Positions 1-5,748 of a stretch of 6,105 nucleotides of DNA are shown one piece after another. The DNA comes from Betaproteobacteria bacterium (GTDB lineage: Bacteria > Pseudomonadota > Gammaproteobacteria > Burkholderiales > SG8-41): NCBI GenBank assembly GCA_029883965.1, contig JAOUIN010000146.1:1-6105 (forward strand), given 5' to 3'. The notes beneath the pieces are model-generated. The model did no database searches and had not been told where the DNA came from. It saw only the letters and a list, made by a program, of their open reading frames with translations. Each line of letters starts with the position of its first letter. Position 1 is the first letter of the stretch. A program made the position numbers and the translations under genes.

Positions 1-70
1 CCTGCCGCCGGAAAATCCGGACGAGACTCCACGTGTCGGGCCATTGCTGTGCAAGGGGGTTGCCAGGTAA
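1..70 (+). CDS. 3' end of an upstream gene, probably fimbrial usher (partial)
   Basis: Reading from base 2, 22 codons stay open and end at TAA 68-70, giving the tail LPPENPDETPRVGPLLCKGV-AR. A short proline/acidic stretch followed by a G-x-L-x-C-like end resembles the C-terminal tip of outer-membrane ushers (PapC/FimD/CsuD type), which often close with a conserved cysteine strand. The stop overlaps the next start codon by one base (TAATG), which is usual inside an operon. In Csu and CupE clusters the usher gene directly precedes the tip adhesin gene, which is what follows here. The coding frame is well supported by the overlap. The usher identity is inferred from only 22 residues and from context; another pilus assembly protein is possible. 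Confidence 0.6.
   Translation, partial: LPPENPDETPRVGPLLCKGVAR
53..59 (+). promoter_or_regulatory. Ribosome binding site for the first SCPU adhesin
   Basis: AAGGGGG lies 10 nt before ATG 70. It supports the ATG at 70 over the in-frame GTG at 49, which would sit upstream of this site and add seven residues before the signal peptide. Confidence 0.6.
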
Positions 71-948
71 TGCCGCGCTGGGTGCATCTGCTGGCAGTCA
101 CGGGTGGGGTGCTGTTTGCCGGCATCGCGCAGGCGCAGACTTATAGCTGTTCCGCGGCCCGTCCGCCCAACTACACGCAAACCTATTCGAGCGTCAGCAA
201 CGCCTCGACCCTGCTGAACGTGACCGTAACCTGTCGCCGGCGGGGAAACGGCCCGGCACTCTCGATAAACTATACGCTGACCCCCGACAACGGTCTCTAC
301 GCAATCGGTGCACAGAATCGTGCCGAGCGGGCGGGGCAGTATATCAATTACGATCTCTATGCCGGCTCTTGCATTGCGCCATGGAGTGGCGCGGGCACCA
401 TCACCTTGCCTGGTGCTGGCAGGAATGCAAGTATCAGTCAAACGCTGACGTACTACGGTTGCGTTCCGGCGAGTCAGCCCGTGTTGCCGGCCGCCGGGAA
501 TTACACGGACACGGTCGGCATGACCCTTGCCGTCACCAACCCTGTCGTCACAATAACCGGTGCGAATCCGCAAACATTCAACGCCACTATCAGAGTCAAT
601 GCTGCCTGTGCGTTTTCAACTTTCCCCGGCTCGGTTAATTTCGGTACTTACACCGCATTTCAGGGTAGTGCGAACACCGCCAACACGTCATTCGCGACGA
701 GTTGCACCAATCTGACCCCGTACACGCTGTCGCTCGATGCCACTGGTGGCGTGGTGAGTGGCCTGAACTATTCACTCCTGCTCAACACGACCGCCAGCGG
801 CGGCACCCATCCGTTCGGCCCCGTCTCGGGCACGGGTGTTCCGCAAACCTTCTACATCAATGGCACCATGCCCGCGAATCAGGCTGGAACCTGCTCGACG
901 GGGACTTGCGCGGGCTCCCAAGCGCATACACTGACCGTTTCGTATTAA
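70..948 (+). CDS. Two-domain spore coat U (SCPU) protein, probable Csu-type pilus tip adhesin 1
   Basis: This is a secreted protein of 292 residues. A signal peptide is visible at residues 1-22 (hydrophobic core LLAVTGGVLFAGIA, cleavage after AQA). Domain 1 (about 23-165) carries SCPU landmarks: an early cysteine (C27), QYINYDLY, PWSGAGTI, then SQTLTYYGCVPA and a TDTV strand. Domain 2 (about 173-292) starts near C180 with VNFGTYTAFQ and ends with FYINGTMPANQAGTC and the terminal strand HTLTVSY. One N-terminal receptor-like domain plus one C-terminal pilin domain is the layout of CsuE/CupE6 tip adhesins; ordinary SCPU pilins have a single domain. The probable role is surface attachment and biofilm formation at the tip of an archaic chaperone-usher pilus, exported through the periplasm. 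The start at 70 is chosen for its Shine-Dalgarno site, signal peptide and TAATG overlap with the preceding gene. It is followed 46 nt later by a paralogue. The SCPU family is clear; the tip position is inferred. Confidence 0.92.
   Translation: MPRWVHLLAVTGGVLFAGIAQAQTYSCSAARPPNYTQTYSSVSNASTLLNVTVTCRRRGNGPALSINYTLTPDNGLYAIGAQNRAERAGQYINYDLYAGSCIAPWSGAGTITLPGAGRNASISQTLTYYGCVPASQPVLPAAGNYTDTVGMTLAVTNPVVTITGANPQTFNATIRVNAACAFSTFPGSVNFGTYTAFQGSANTANTSFATSCTNLTPYTLSLDATGGVVSGLNYSLLLNTTASGGTHPFGPVSGTGVPQTFYINGTMPANQAGTCSTGTCAGSQAHTLTVSY
646..773 (+). repeat. Copy A of a 128-bp near-identical block shared by the two adhesin genes
   Basis: Codons 193 onward of the first adhesin align without gaps to 1595-1722 in the second, with 117 of 128 bases identical by hand count (about 91%). 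Most of the differing codons are synonymous. The 5' parts of the two genes are clearly less similar. Confidence 0.85.
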
Positions 949-961
949 GCTGTGAACAGCT
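948..961 (+). repeat. Small inverted repeat at the stop of the first adhesin gene
   Basis: AGCTGT-GA-ACAGCT is a perfect inverted repeat beginning on the last base of the stop codon. As RNA it can form a 5-bp stem with a TGAA loop. No T-tract follows, so it is not a convincing terminator; it may slightly affect mRNA stability or be chance. Confidence 0.35.
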
Positions 962-980
962 GCGACCTGCGGTGCGCGGA

Positions 981-987
981 GAGAGGA
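981..987 (+). promoter_or_regulatory. Ribosome binding site for the second SCPU adhesin
   Basis: GAGAGGA lies 7 nt before ATG 995 and 10 nt before the adjacent ATG 998. Either methionine could be used; the difference is one residue. Confidence 0.7.
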
Positions 988-994
988 TTAACGG

Positions 995-1900
995 ATGATG
1001 CTGAACTGCACGCGCTTGCTCTGCACGGCGATTTTGGTGATTATTTTTGCCAGCGGTGCGCAAGCGGCGGCGACGTATAGCTGCAGCCTGGGCGCCGCGC
1101 CGTCCTACTCTCAAACCTATTCGATCACGGGCAATTCCTCGACCGCACTGTCCGTGACGGTGACTTGCGTCAAATCGGGGAGCGGTGGAGGGCTCTCGAT
1201 AGACTACACCGTGACGCCCAACAATGGTTTGAACCCCAGCGGTGCGCAGAATCGGGCCGCGTCGGGAGCGCAATACATCAATTACGATCTCTATACGGAT
1301 AGTTCTTGTACTGTGCCGTGGAGCGGTGCGGGTACCATTGTTATGCCCGGCGGCGGCGGTACTACGCTGTCTCAAACGCTGACTTATTACGGTTGTGTTC
1401 CGGCGACTCAACCCACGCTGCCTGCCGCGTTGAGCTACAGCGACACCGTAAGTTTGCAGCTCGCTGTTTCAACCGGAGGTGTAACAATTACCGGCCCTAA
1501 TCCGCGAACTTTTCCGGTAACCATAACGGCTAATGCCACGTGCACGATGTCGGCGCTGCCTGGCACGAAGCTGCCTGGCAACGTTGATTTTGGCACTTAC
1601 ACGGCATTTCAAGGCAGTGCGAAAACCGCCAACACGTCATTCGCGACGGTTTGCACCAATCTGACTCCGTACACGCTGTCGCTCGATGCCAATGGCGGCG
1701 TGGTGAGCGGCCTGAATTATTCGCTCGGGTTGAACACGACGCCCAACACCGGCGGGTCGAATCCGTTGGGTCCCGTCTCGGGCACGGGTTCTGCGCAGAC
1801 CTATTACATCAACGGCACCATGCCCGCTAATCAGGCGGGTACCTGCGCCGGTGCCAGTTGTCCGGGAACCAACGTTCACACTTTGACCATCACCTACTGA
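995..1900 (+). CDS. Two-domain spore coat U (SCPU) protein, probable Csu-type pilus tip adhesin 2
   Basis: This 301-residue protein is a paralogue of the preceding gene product. The signal peptide covers about residues 1-24 (core LLCTAILVIIFASG, cleavage near AQA). Domain 1 (about 25-170) has the same SCPU landmarks (C30, QYINYDLY, PWSGAGTI, SQTLTYYGCVPA). Domain 2 (about 176-301) starts near C183 with VDFGTYTAFQ and ends with YYINGTMPANQAGTC and HTLTITY. Compared with its sister it carries a five-residue insertion (LPGTK before LPGNVDF) that arises from a 15-bp tandem duplication. It is probably a second, alternative or accessory tip subunit of the same archaic chaperone-usher pilus, cotranscribed with the first. 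The gene ends 51 nt before the convergent comF stop. Membership of the SCPU family is clear. Whether both proteins sit at the tip, are alternatives, or one links the other to the shaft cannot be read from sequence. Confidence 0.92.
   Translation: MMLNCTRLLCTAILVIIFASGAQAAATYSCSLGAAPSYSQTYSITGNSSTALSVTVTCVKSGSGGGLSIDYTVTPNNGLNPSGAQNRAASGAQYINYDLYTDSSCTVPWSGAGTIVMPGGGGTTLSQTLTYYGCVPATQPTLPAALSYSDTVSLQLAVSTGGVTITGPNPRTFPVTITANATCTMSALPGTKLPGNVDFGTYTAFQGSAKTANTSFATVCTNLTPYTLSLDANGGVVSGLNYSLGLNTTPNTGGSNPLGPVSGTGSAQTYYINGTMPANQAGTCAGASCPGTNVHTLTITY
1556..1585 (+). repeat. 15-bp tandem microduplication in the second adhesin gene
   Basis: CTGCCTGGCA occurs at 1556-1565 and again at 1571-1580, 15 bp apart. 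In protein this is LPGTK-LPGNV, where the paralogue has only FPGSV, so the extra five codons look like an in-frame slippage duplication just before the second domain's first strand. Confidence 0.6.
1595..1722 (+). repeat. Copy B of the 128-bp near-identical block
   Basis: This is the partner of 646-773, starting at codon 201 of the second adhesin. It contains two uninterrupted identical runs of more than 20 bases. Ten codons differ, seven of them silently; the amino-acid changes relative to copy A are N to K, S to V and T to N. Confidence 0.85.
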
Positions 1901-1951
1901 GCGGTCAAAGGGGGCGGCGCGCGGCGGCGTTGTCAGATATCAGCGATCCGG

Positions 1952-2659
1952 TCAGCGGTTGATGCCGCCTCCGGCGACAGTGCGGGCAATGACCCAGCCG
2001 GTAACGGTAGCGGCGCCGGCGCGCTTCAGATTGCGCGCCAGTTCGCTGAGTGTTGCGCCCGTGGTCAACACATCATCGATGACCGCAATGTGATGACCGT
2101 CAATGTTGCGCTGGACCACGAAAGCGCCGCGGATGTTCTTGCGGCGTTCTTTCCATGGCAGGCGGGTTTGCGGGGGCGTGTCGCGTGTCTTGACGCAAAG
2201 GTCAGCGTCCAGCGGAATACCCGTGGTGCGCGCGATGTCGCGTGCCAGCTCCAGCGCCTGGTTGAATCCGCGTTCACGCAGGCGTTGCGTCGATAGCGGC
2301 ATCGCCACCATCAGGTCCGGTTGCGGGCGCTGAGGTTCGCGCATGATGTCGGCCAGGGCGCTGACTACGGTGAGCCGCCCGCCGTACTTGCAGGCCTGGA
2401 TCAAACCATCCAGCGGATATTCATAGCGGCAGGCGGCGATCACGCGGTCGAAATGCGGCGGTTCGGTCAGACAACGGCCGCACAGTCCCGGCAGCGACAG
2501 CGGGTGGGCGCAGCAGGCGCAACCCGGACCGGTGAGCCAGGGCAGATCAGTCCGGCAACCGGGACAGATGCCTTGTCGGGATGAGGCAGCGCCACACAGC
2601 AGGCAACGCGTACGCCAGCGCAGTCGGGTGATGGACTGCCAGTTGTTAAGCAGATTCAC
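1952..2659 (-). CDS. comF: ComF family protein (phosphoribosyltransferase fold, zinc ribbon)
   Basis: ComF is a cytoplasmic protein needed for natural transformation in several bacteria, where it acts on incoming single-stranded DNA; many non-competent bacteria also carry it. From the chosen start the protein is 235 residues, normal for the family. The N-terminal part is cysteine-rich in CxxC pairs (C19/C22, C32/C35, then C47, C49, C50, and C60/C63), a typical zinc-binding region. It is followed by YPLDGLIQACKYGG (81-94), LRERGFNQA (127-135), the RRKNIRGAF element (172-180) and the PRPP-loop signature VIDDVLTTGAT (193-203). The start is GTG 2659 (MNLLNNWQ); reading on to an upstream ATG at 2800 would add 47 residues unlike ComF and overlap bioB. 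No strong Shine-Dalgarno precedes the GTG, so the exact start is less certain than the gene. It is divergent from bioB, a known neighbourhood in proteobacteria, and its function is probably unrelated to biotin. Confidence 0.95.
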   Translation of the reverse strand: MNLLNNWQSITRLRWRTRCLLCGAASSRQGICPGCRTDLPWLTGPGCACCAHPLSLPGLCGRCLTEPPHFDRVIAACRYEYPLDGLIQACKYGGRLTVVSALADIMREPQRPQPDLMVAMPLSTQRLRERGFNQALELARDIARTTGIPLDADLCVKTRDTPPQTRLPWKERRKNIRGAFVVQRNIDGHHIAVIDDVLTTGATLSELARNLKRAGAATVTGWVIARTVAGGGINR

Positions 2660-2664
2660 GGCGG

Positions 2665-2677
2665 AATTTGACAAATT
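2665..2677. promoter_or_regulatory. Candidate operator palindrome 1 (AATTTG-A-CAAATT)
   Basis: This is a perfect 13-nt inverted repeat with 6-nt arms, overlapping the candidate bioB -35 box (TTGACA 2668-2673). Its place suggests a repressor site; which protein would bind is not evident. Confidence 0.4.
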
Positions 2678-2696
2678 TAGTGGTGTCTGCGATGAT
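2668..2696 (+). promoter_or_regulatory. Candidate sigma70 promoter for the bio operon
   Basis: A perfect -35 hexamer TTGACA (2668-2673) is followed after 17 nt by GATGAT (2691-2696), a 4-of-6 match to the -10 consensus. Transcription would start near 2703, leaving a leader of about 44 nt before bioB. The -10 is weak, so activator help or a different -10 in the AT-rich stretch 2701-2735 is possible. Confidence 0.45.
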
Positions 2697-2706
2697 GATC
2701 CATCAT
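2692..2706. promoter_or_regulatory. Candidate operator palindrome 2 (ATGATG-ATC-CATCAT)
   Basis: This perfect 6-nt arm inverted repeat with a 3-nt centre lies over the -10 and predicted transcription start of bioB, and also overlaps the possible comF -10. It lies 28 nt centre-to-centre from palindrome 1. It could be a regulator site or a chance dyad. Confidence 0.4.
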
Positions 2707-2746
2707 AACTTGTTGTTTTTATTGATATTTTTATTGTGCGAGCGCT

Positions 2747-3754
2747 ATGGATACTTTGACAGTCAACGAGCACACGACCCATTCCGCCGACACCGCCCAT
2801 GACATGAACCCGCCGCGCTGGACGGTTTCAGCCATCGAAGCGCTGTTTGACCTGCCCTTTAACGATCTGCTCTTCCGCGCGCAGCAGGTGCATCGCGAAA
2901 ATTTCGATGCCAATGCCGTGCAGCTCTCGACGCTGCTGTCGATCAAGACCGGAGGCTGCGCTGAAGACTGCGGTTACTGCCCGCAGGCGGCGCGATATCA
3001 CACGGGTGTCGAAAACCAGGAAACGCTGTCTGTCGATGCCGTCATTGCCGCCGCGCAGGCCGCGCGCGAGCAGGGCGCGACCCGGTTTTGCATGGGTGCG
3101 GCGTGGCGTGGTCCGAAGCAGCGCGACCTCGACAAGGTCATCGCAATGGTCAAAGCCGTGCGCGGACTGGGGATGGAGACCTGCGCCACGCTGGGCATGC
3201 TGAAGGCCGGACAGGCCGAGCAGTTGCGCGAGGCCGGGCTGGATTACTACAACCACAACATCGATACTGCCGCCGATTTCTACGACGAGGTCATCACTAC
3301 GCGCGAATATTCGGATCGCATTGACACGCTGGCGAAGGTGCGGGATGCCGGCCTGCATGTGTGCTGCGGCGGGATCGTCGGCATGGGAGAGACGCGCACG
3401 GCGCGCGCCACATTGATCGCACAGCTCGCAAACATGGAGCCTTATCCGGAGTCGGTCCCCATCAACAATCTGGTGCAGGTGCCGGGCACGCCGTTGCACG
3501 GCACTGATGCACTCGATCCGCTGGAATTCGTGCGCACCATCGCCTGTGCGCGCATCACCATGCCGAGGGCGATGGTGCGGTTGTCGGCGGGGCGTCAGGA
3601 AATGGGTGATGCCGTACAGGCCTTGTGTTTTCTGGCCGGGGCCAATTCCATTTTCTACGGCGAGAAACTGCTGACCACCGGCAATCCCGATGTGGAGAAC
3701 GACCGCGCGCTGTTTTCACGGCTGGGACTCAAGCCGATGAATCCGGCGGCGTAA
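2747..3754 (+). CDS. bioB: Biotin synthase
   Basis: BioB is a cytoplasmic radical S-adenosylmethionine enzyme that inserts sulfur into dethiobiotin, the final step of biotin synthesis. At 335 residues it has the usual family length. The radical-SAM [4Fe-4S] motif CxxxCxxC is C71, C75, C78 (GGCAEDCGYCPQ). The ligands of the second cluster, [2Fe-2S], are all present: C115 (RFCMGAAW), C146 (METCATLG), C206 (HVCCGGIVG) and R278 (VRLSAGR), each 18 residues later than in E. coli BioB. YYNHNIDT (167-174) is also conserved. The offset of 18 reflects an N-terminal extension rich in Thr, His and Asp before PPRWTVS. ATG 2747 is used because it follows directly on the promoter region, but only a poor GCGAGCG-like site precedes it. 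M20 (ATG 2804) is an alternative that would match E. coli length better but also lacks a Shine-Dalgarno site. It is the first gene of the bio operon. Confidence 0.98.
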   Translation: MDTLTVNEHTTHSADTAHDMNPPRWTVSAIEALFDLPFNDLLFRAQQVHRENFDANAVQLSTLLSIKTGGCAEDCGYCPQAARYHTGVENQETLSVDAVIAAAQAAREQGATRFCMGAAWRGPKQRDLDKVIAMVKAVRGLGMETCATLGMLKAGQAEQLREAGLDYYNHNIDTAADFYDEVITTREYSDRIDTLAKVRDAGLHVCCGGIVGMGETRTARATLIAQLANMEPYPESVPINNLVQVPGTPLHGTDALDPLEFVRTIACARITMPRAMVRLSAGRQEMGDAVQALCFLAGANSIFYGEKLLTTGNPDVENDRALFSRLGLKPMNPAA

Positions 3755-3769
3755 CAGCAGCGTCTGCTG
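3755..3769 (+). repeat. Hairpin-forming inverted repeat just after the bioB stop
   Basis: CAGCAG-CGT-CTGCTG starts on the base after the bioB stop codon. It forms a 6-bp stem with a 3-nt loop. The following bases (CATTCTGTATC) contain no U-run, so it is not a standard terminator. It may protect the bioB 3' end or reduce read-through between bioB and bioF, the only real gap (48 nt) between genes of this operon. Confidence 0.4.
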
Positions 3770-3802
3770 CATTCTGTATCTTTGTTGTCCCCGGTGCTGC
3801 CC

Positions 3803-4987
3803 ATGCATGCTGAACAGGCTGTCGAGCTTGCTGATGCGTTGGCCCATGAGCTGAACGCAGAGCTGGCTGCGCGCGATGCGCACGGGCTGCGCCGTACGCG
3901 CCGCACGTTGCAATCGCCGCAGCGTGCGCGGGTTCGTGTCGATGGCCGCGACTATATTGCATTCTGTTCCAATGATTATCTGGGCCTTGCGGCCGACCCG
4001 CGGCTCGCGGCGGCGGCAAAAAGCGGCATTGACCTTTATGGTGTCGGTGCCGGCGCATCGCACCTGGTTCTTGGCCACAGCACTGCGCATCATGAGCTTG
4101 AACTGGCGCTGGCGGATTTTGTCGGCCTTTCGCGCGCATTGCTGTTTTCAACCGGCTATATGGCGAACATGGGTGTGGTCAGTGCGCTGGCCGGGCGCGG
4201 TGACGCGGTGTTCGCCGACCGGCTGAACCATGCGTCGCTGAATGATGCCGCGCTGGTGTCACGCGTCGCTTTCAAACGCTATGCCCATGGCGATCTGGAC
4301 ATGCTGGAGCGGCTGCTGCAGGCCACGCCGGCGCGTCGCCGTCTGGTCATCACCGATGCAGTGTTCAGCATGGATGGCGACATCGCACCGGTACCCGCGT
4401 TGCTGGCTCTGTGCGAACGCTACGATGCGTACCTGCTGATCGACGACGCCCACGGCTTTGGTGTGCTCGGGGCGCAGGGGCGCGGCACGTTGCAGCATTT
4501 CGGTATTGAGTCGGGCCGCGTGATTTACATGGCGACGCTGGGCAAAGCTGCGGGTGTTGCCGGTGCATTCGTCGCCGGCAGCGCCGTGCTGATCGAATCG
4601 CTGATCCAGAACGCCCGCCCGTACATATACACCACAGCGACACCGCCGTTGCTCGCACATGCCCTGCTCACGAGCCTGCAGCTGATCGAGCAGGAGGACG
4701 GGCGGCGCCGGCGTCTGCGCGAACTGATTCTGCAATTGCGGCAGGGACTTGCGGGGCACGCGCTACGCCTGCTGCCTTCCGAAACGCCGATACAGCCGCT
4801 GTTGGTGGGCGGAAACGAGCAGGCATTGGCGTTGTCTGCCGCGCTGGCGGCGCAGGGCCTGCTGGTGCCGGCGATCCGGCCGCCAACGGTGCCGCAAGGC
4901 ACGGCACGGCTGCGCATCTCGCTGTCGGCCGATCATGATGCCGGCGATGTGACGCGCCTGATTACCGCACTGTCGAACTCGGCATGA
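3803..4987 (+). CDS. bioF: 8-amino-7-oxononanoate synthase
   Basis: BioF is a PLP-dependent alpha-oxoamine synthase that condenses pimeloyl-ACP (or -CoA) with L-alanine to 8-amino-7-oxononanoate, the first step of biotin ring assembly, in the cytoplasm. The protein is 394 residues (E. coli 384). Visible family features are FCSNDYLGL near residue 55, GVGAGASHLVLGHS, LLFSTGYMAN, DRLNHASL with H143 (stacks on PLP), FSMDGDIAP, IDDAHGFG with D214 and H217 (cofactor contacts) and the Schiff-base lysine K248 in TLGKAAG. The C-terminal IRPPTVPQGTARLRISL is typical. ATG 3803 is chosen: it already gives about 10 residues more than E. coli before the SNDYLGL motif, so the in-frame TTG at 3782 or GTG at 3794 are less likely. 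No good Shine-Dalgarno is seen. The stop overlaps bioH by 4 nt (ATGA). Confidence 0.96.
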   Translation: MHAEQAVELADALAHELNAELAARDAHGLRRTRRTLQSPQRARVRVDGRDYIAFCSNDYLGLAADPRLAAAAKSGIDLYGVGAGASHLVLGHSTAHHELELALADFVGLSRALLFSTGYMANMGVVSALAGRGDAVFADRLNHASLNDAALVSRVAFKRYAHGDLDMLERLLQATPARRRLVITDAVFSMDGDIAPVPALLALCERYDAYLLIDDAHGFGVLGAQGRGTLQHFGIESGRVIYMATLGKAAGVAGAFVAGSAVLIESLIQNARPYIYTTATPPLLAHALLTSLQLIEQEDGRRRRLRELILQLRQGLAGHALRLLPSETPIQPLLVGGNEQALALSAALAAQGLLVPAIRPPTVPQGTARLRISLSADHDAGDVTRLITALSNSA

Positions 4988-5748
4988 GCGCCGCAGCACC
5001 GCGTGCGGAAACGCTGCCGGTGGTGTTGCTGCACGGCTGGGGCATGCACGGCGGCGTATGGGCGGATCTGGTTACGAGACTGGGCGGCAGCGTTGGTGCG
5101 CTGGCGCCCGACCTGCCCGGACACGGCCACTCACCGATGGTCGAGCCTTATGACATTGATGTGCTGGTCGACCAAATTGCGGGGGCCGCGCCGGCGCGCT
5201 GCACGGTTGCCGGCTGGTCACTGGGCGGGCAGCTGGCGCTGGCGTGGGCGCGTCGCCATCCGCAGCAGGTTGAACGTCTGGTTCTGATCGGCACGACGCC
5301 ATGCTTTGTCAGCGCACCCGATTGGCCGCATGGGGTCGCTGAAGAAGTCTTTGCGCAATTCGCGACCGATCTGACGGCGGATGCCGCAAGAACGCTGCGA
5401 CGGTTCCTGCTGCTGGAAACGCGCGGTGACGCAGAGGCGCGCGCCGTTGCGCGACAACTGGATGACGCACTGGCCGCACGACCGTTGCCGGGCCGCGAAG
5501 TGCTGGCGCAGACGCTGCTGTGGCTGCAGAGCACGGATCTGCGCACGACTCTGGCGGAAGTCATGCAGCCGGCGCTGATATTGCACGGGGACCGCGATCA
5601 GCTCGCACCGCCGGCGGCTGGTGCGTATCTCGCATCCGGTCTTCCGCATGGCCGCCTGGAAATGATCGCCGGCGCTGCGCATGCACCTTTCATTTCCGCG
5701 CCGCAGGCGGTGTGCAGTCTGATGACTGCTTTTTGCAATGAGCGATAG
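4984..5748 (+). CDS. bioH: Pimeloyl-[ACP] methyl ester esterase
   Basis: BioH is a cytoplasmic alpha/beta-hydrolase that cleaves the methyl ester of pimeloyl-ACP methyl ester, ending the BioC-started elongation cycle and giving pimeloyl-ACP for BioF. At 254 residues it is very close to E. coli BioH. The oxyanion region LLHGWGMHG (15-23) and PDLPGHGHS (42-50) are followed by the nucleophile elbow GWSLGG with S79. The catalytic acid is most likely D205 in HGDRDQLAPP, and the base is H233 in GAAHAPFIS. These three match the E. coli triad S82, D207, H235 in order and context. There is no signal peptide. The start ATG lies inside the bioF stop (ATGA), so translation is likely coupled; no separate Shine-Dalgarno site is evident. 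The gene's last 11 nt overlap bioC. Another hydrolase specificity is conceivable from sequence alone, but position between bioF and bioC makes BioH very likely. Confidence 0.95.
   Translation: MSAAAPRAETLPVVLLHGWGMHGGVWADLVTRLGGSVGALAPDLPGHGHSPMVEPYDIDVLVDQIAGAAPARCTVAGWSLGGQLALAWARRHPQQVERLVLIGTTPCFVSAPDWPHGVAEEVFAQFATDLTADAARTLRRFLLLETRGDAEARAVARQLDDALAARPLPGREVLAQTLLWLQSTDLRTTLAEVMQPALILHGDRDQLAPPAAGAYLASGLPHGRLEMIAGAAHAPFISAPQAVCSLMTAFCNER

Larger units (their letters stand above)
2660..2746. promoter_or_regulatory. AT-rich divergent promoter region between comF and bioB
   Basis: This 87-bp spacer is about 37% GC by hand count, with only 10 G/C in 2701-2740, in otherwise GC-rich DNA. It must contain the control signals for both bioB (rightward) and comF (leftward). 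On the minus strand TATGAT at 2707-2702 is a possible comF -10 box, but no good -35 sits at the right distance. I see no classical BirA operator (TTGTAAACC-type dyad). Confidence 0.6.

Noticed and set aside
49..69. GTG 49 as start of the first adhesin
   Set aside because: It lies before the AAGGGGG site, would add seven residues including a cysteine before the signal peptide, and would overlap the upstream gene more than the neat TAATG junction.
857..1411. 184-codon open frame on the minus strand over both adhesin genes
   Set aside because: It spans the end of one SCPU gene and the start of the next on the opposite strand; its composition is Arg-rich and no domain is visible.
1901..1951. Shared terminator between the convergent adhesin and comF genes
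   Set aside because: Only an imperfect long-range stem with a mismatch can be drawn and there is no T-run on either strand, so no intrinsic terminator can be supported.
2660..2746. BirA operator upstream of bioB
   Set aside because: No TTGTAAACC/GGTTTACAA-type half sites with about 15-nt spacing could be found by eye.
2660..2800. 47-residue N-terminal extension of ComF from an upstream ATG at 2800
   Set aside because: The extension is unlike ComF, would overlap bioB and cover the divergent promoter region. GTG 2659 gives the normal family length.
2828..3499. 223-codon open frame on the minus strand inside bioB
   Set aside because: It is antisense to a strongly conserved BioB sequence, has no recognisable domain and is Arg/His/Ala-rich as expected for a shadow frame in GC-rich DNA.
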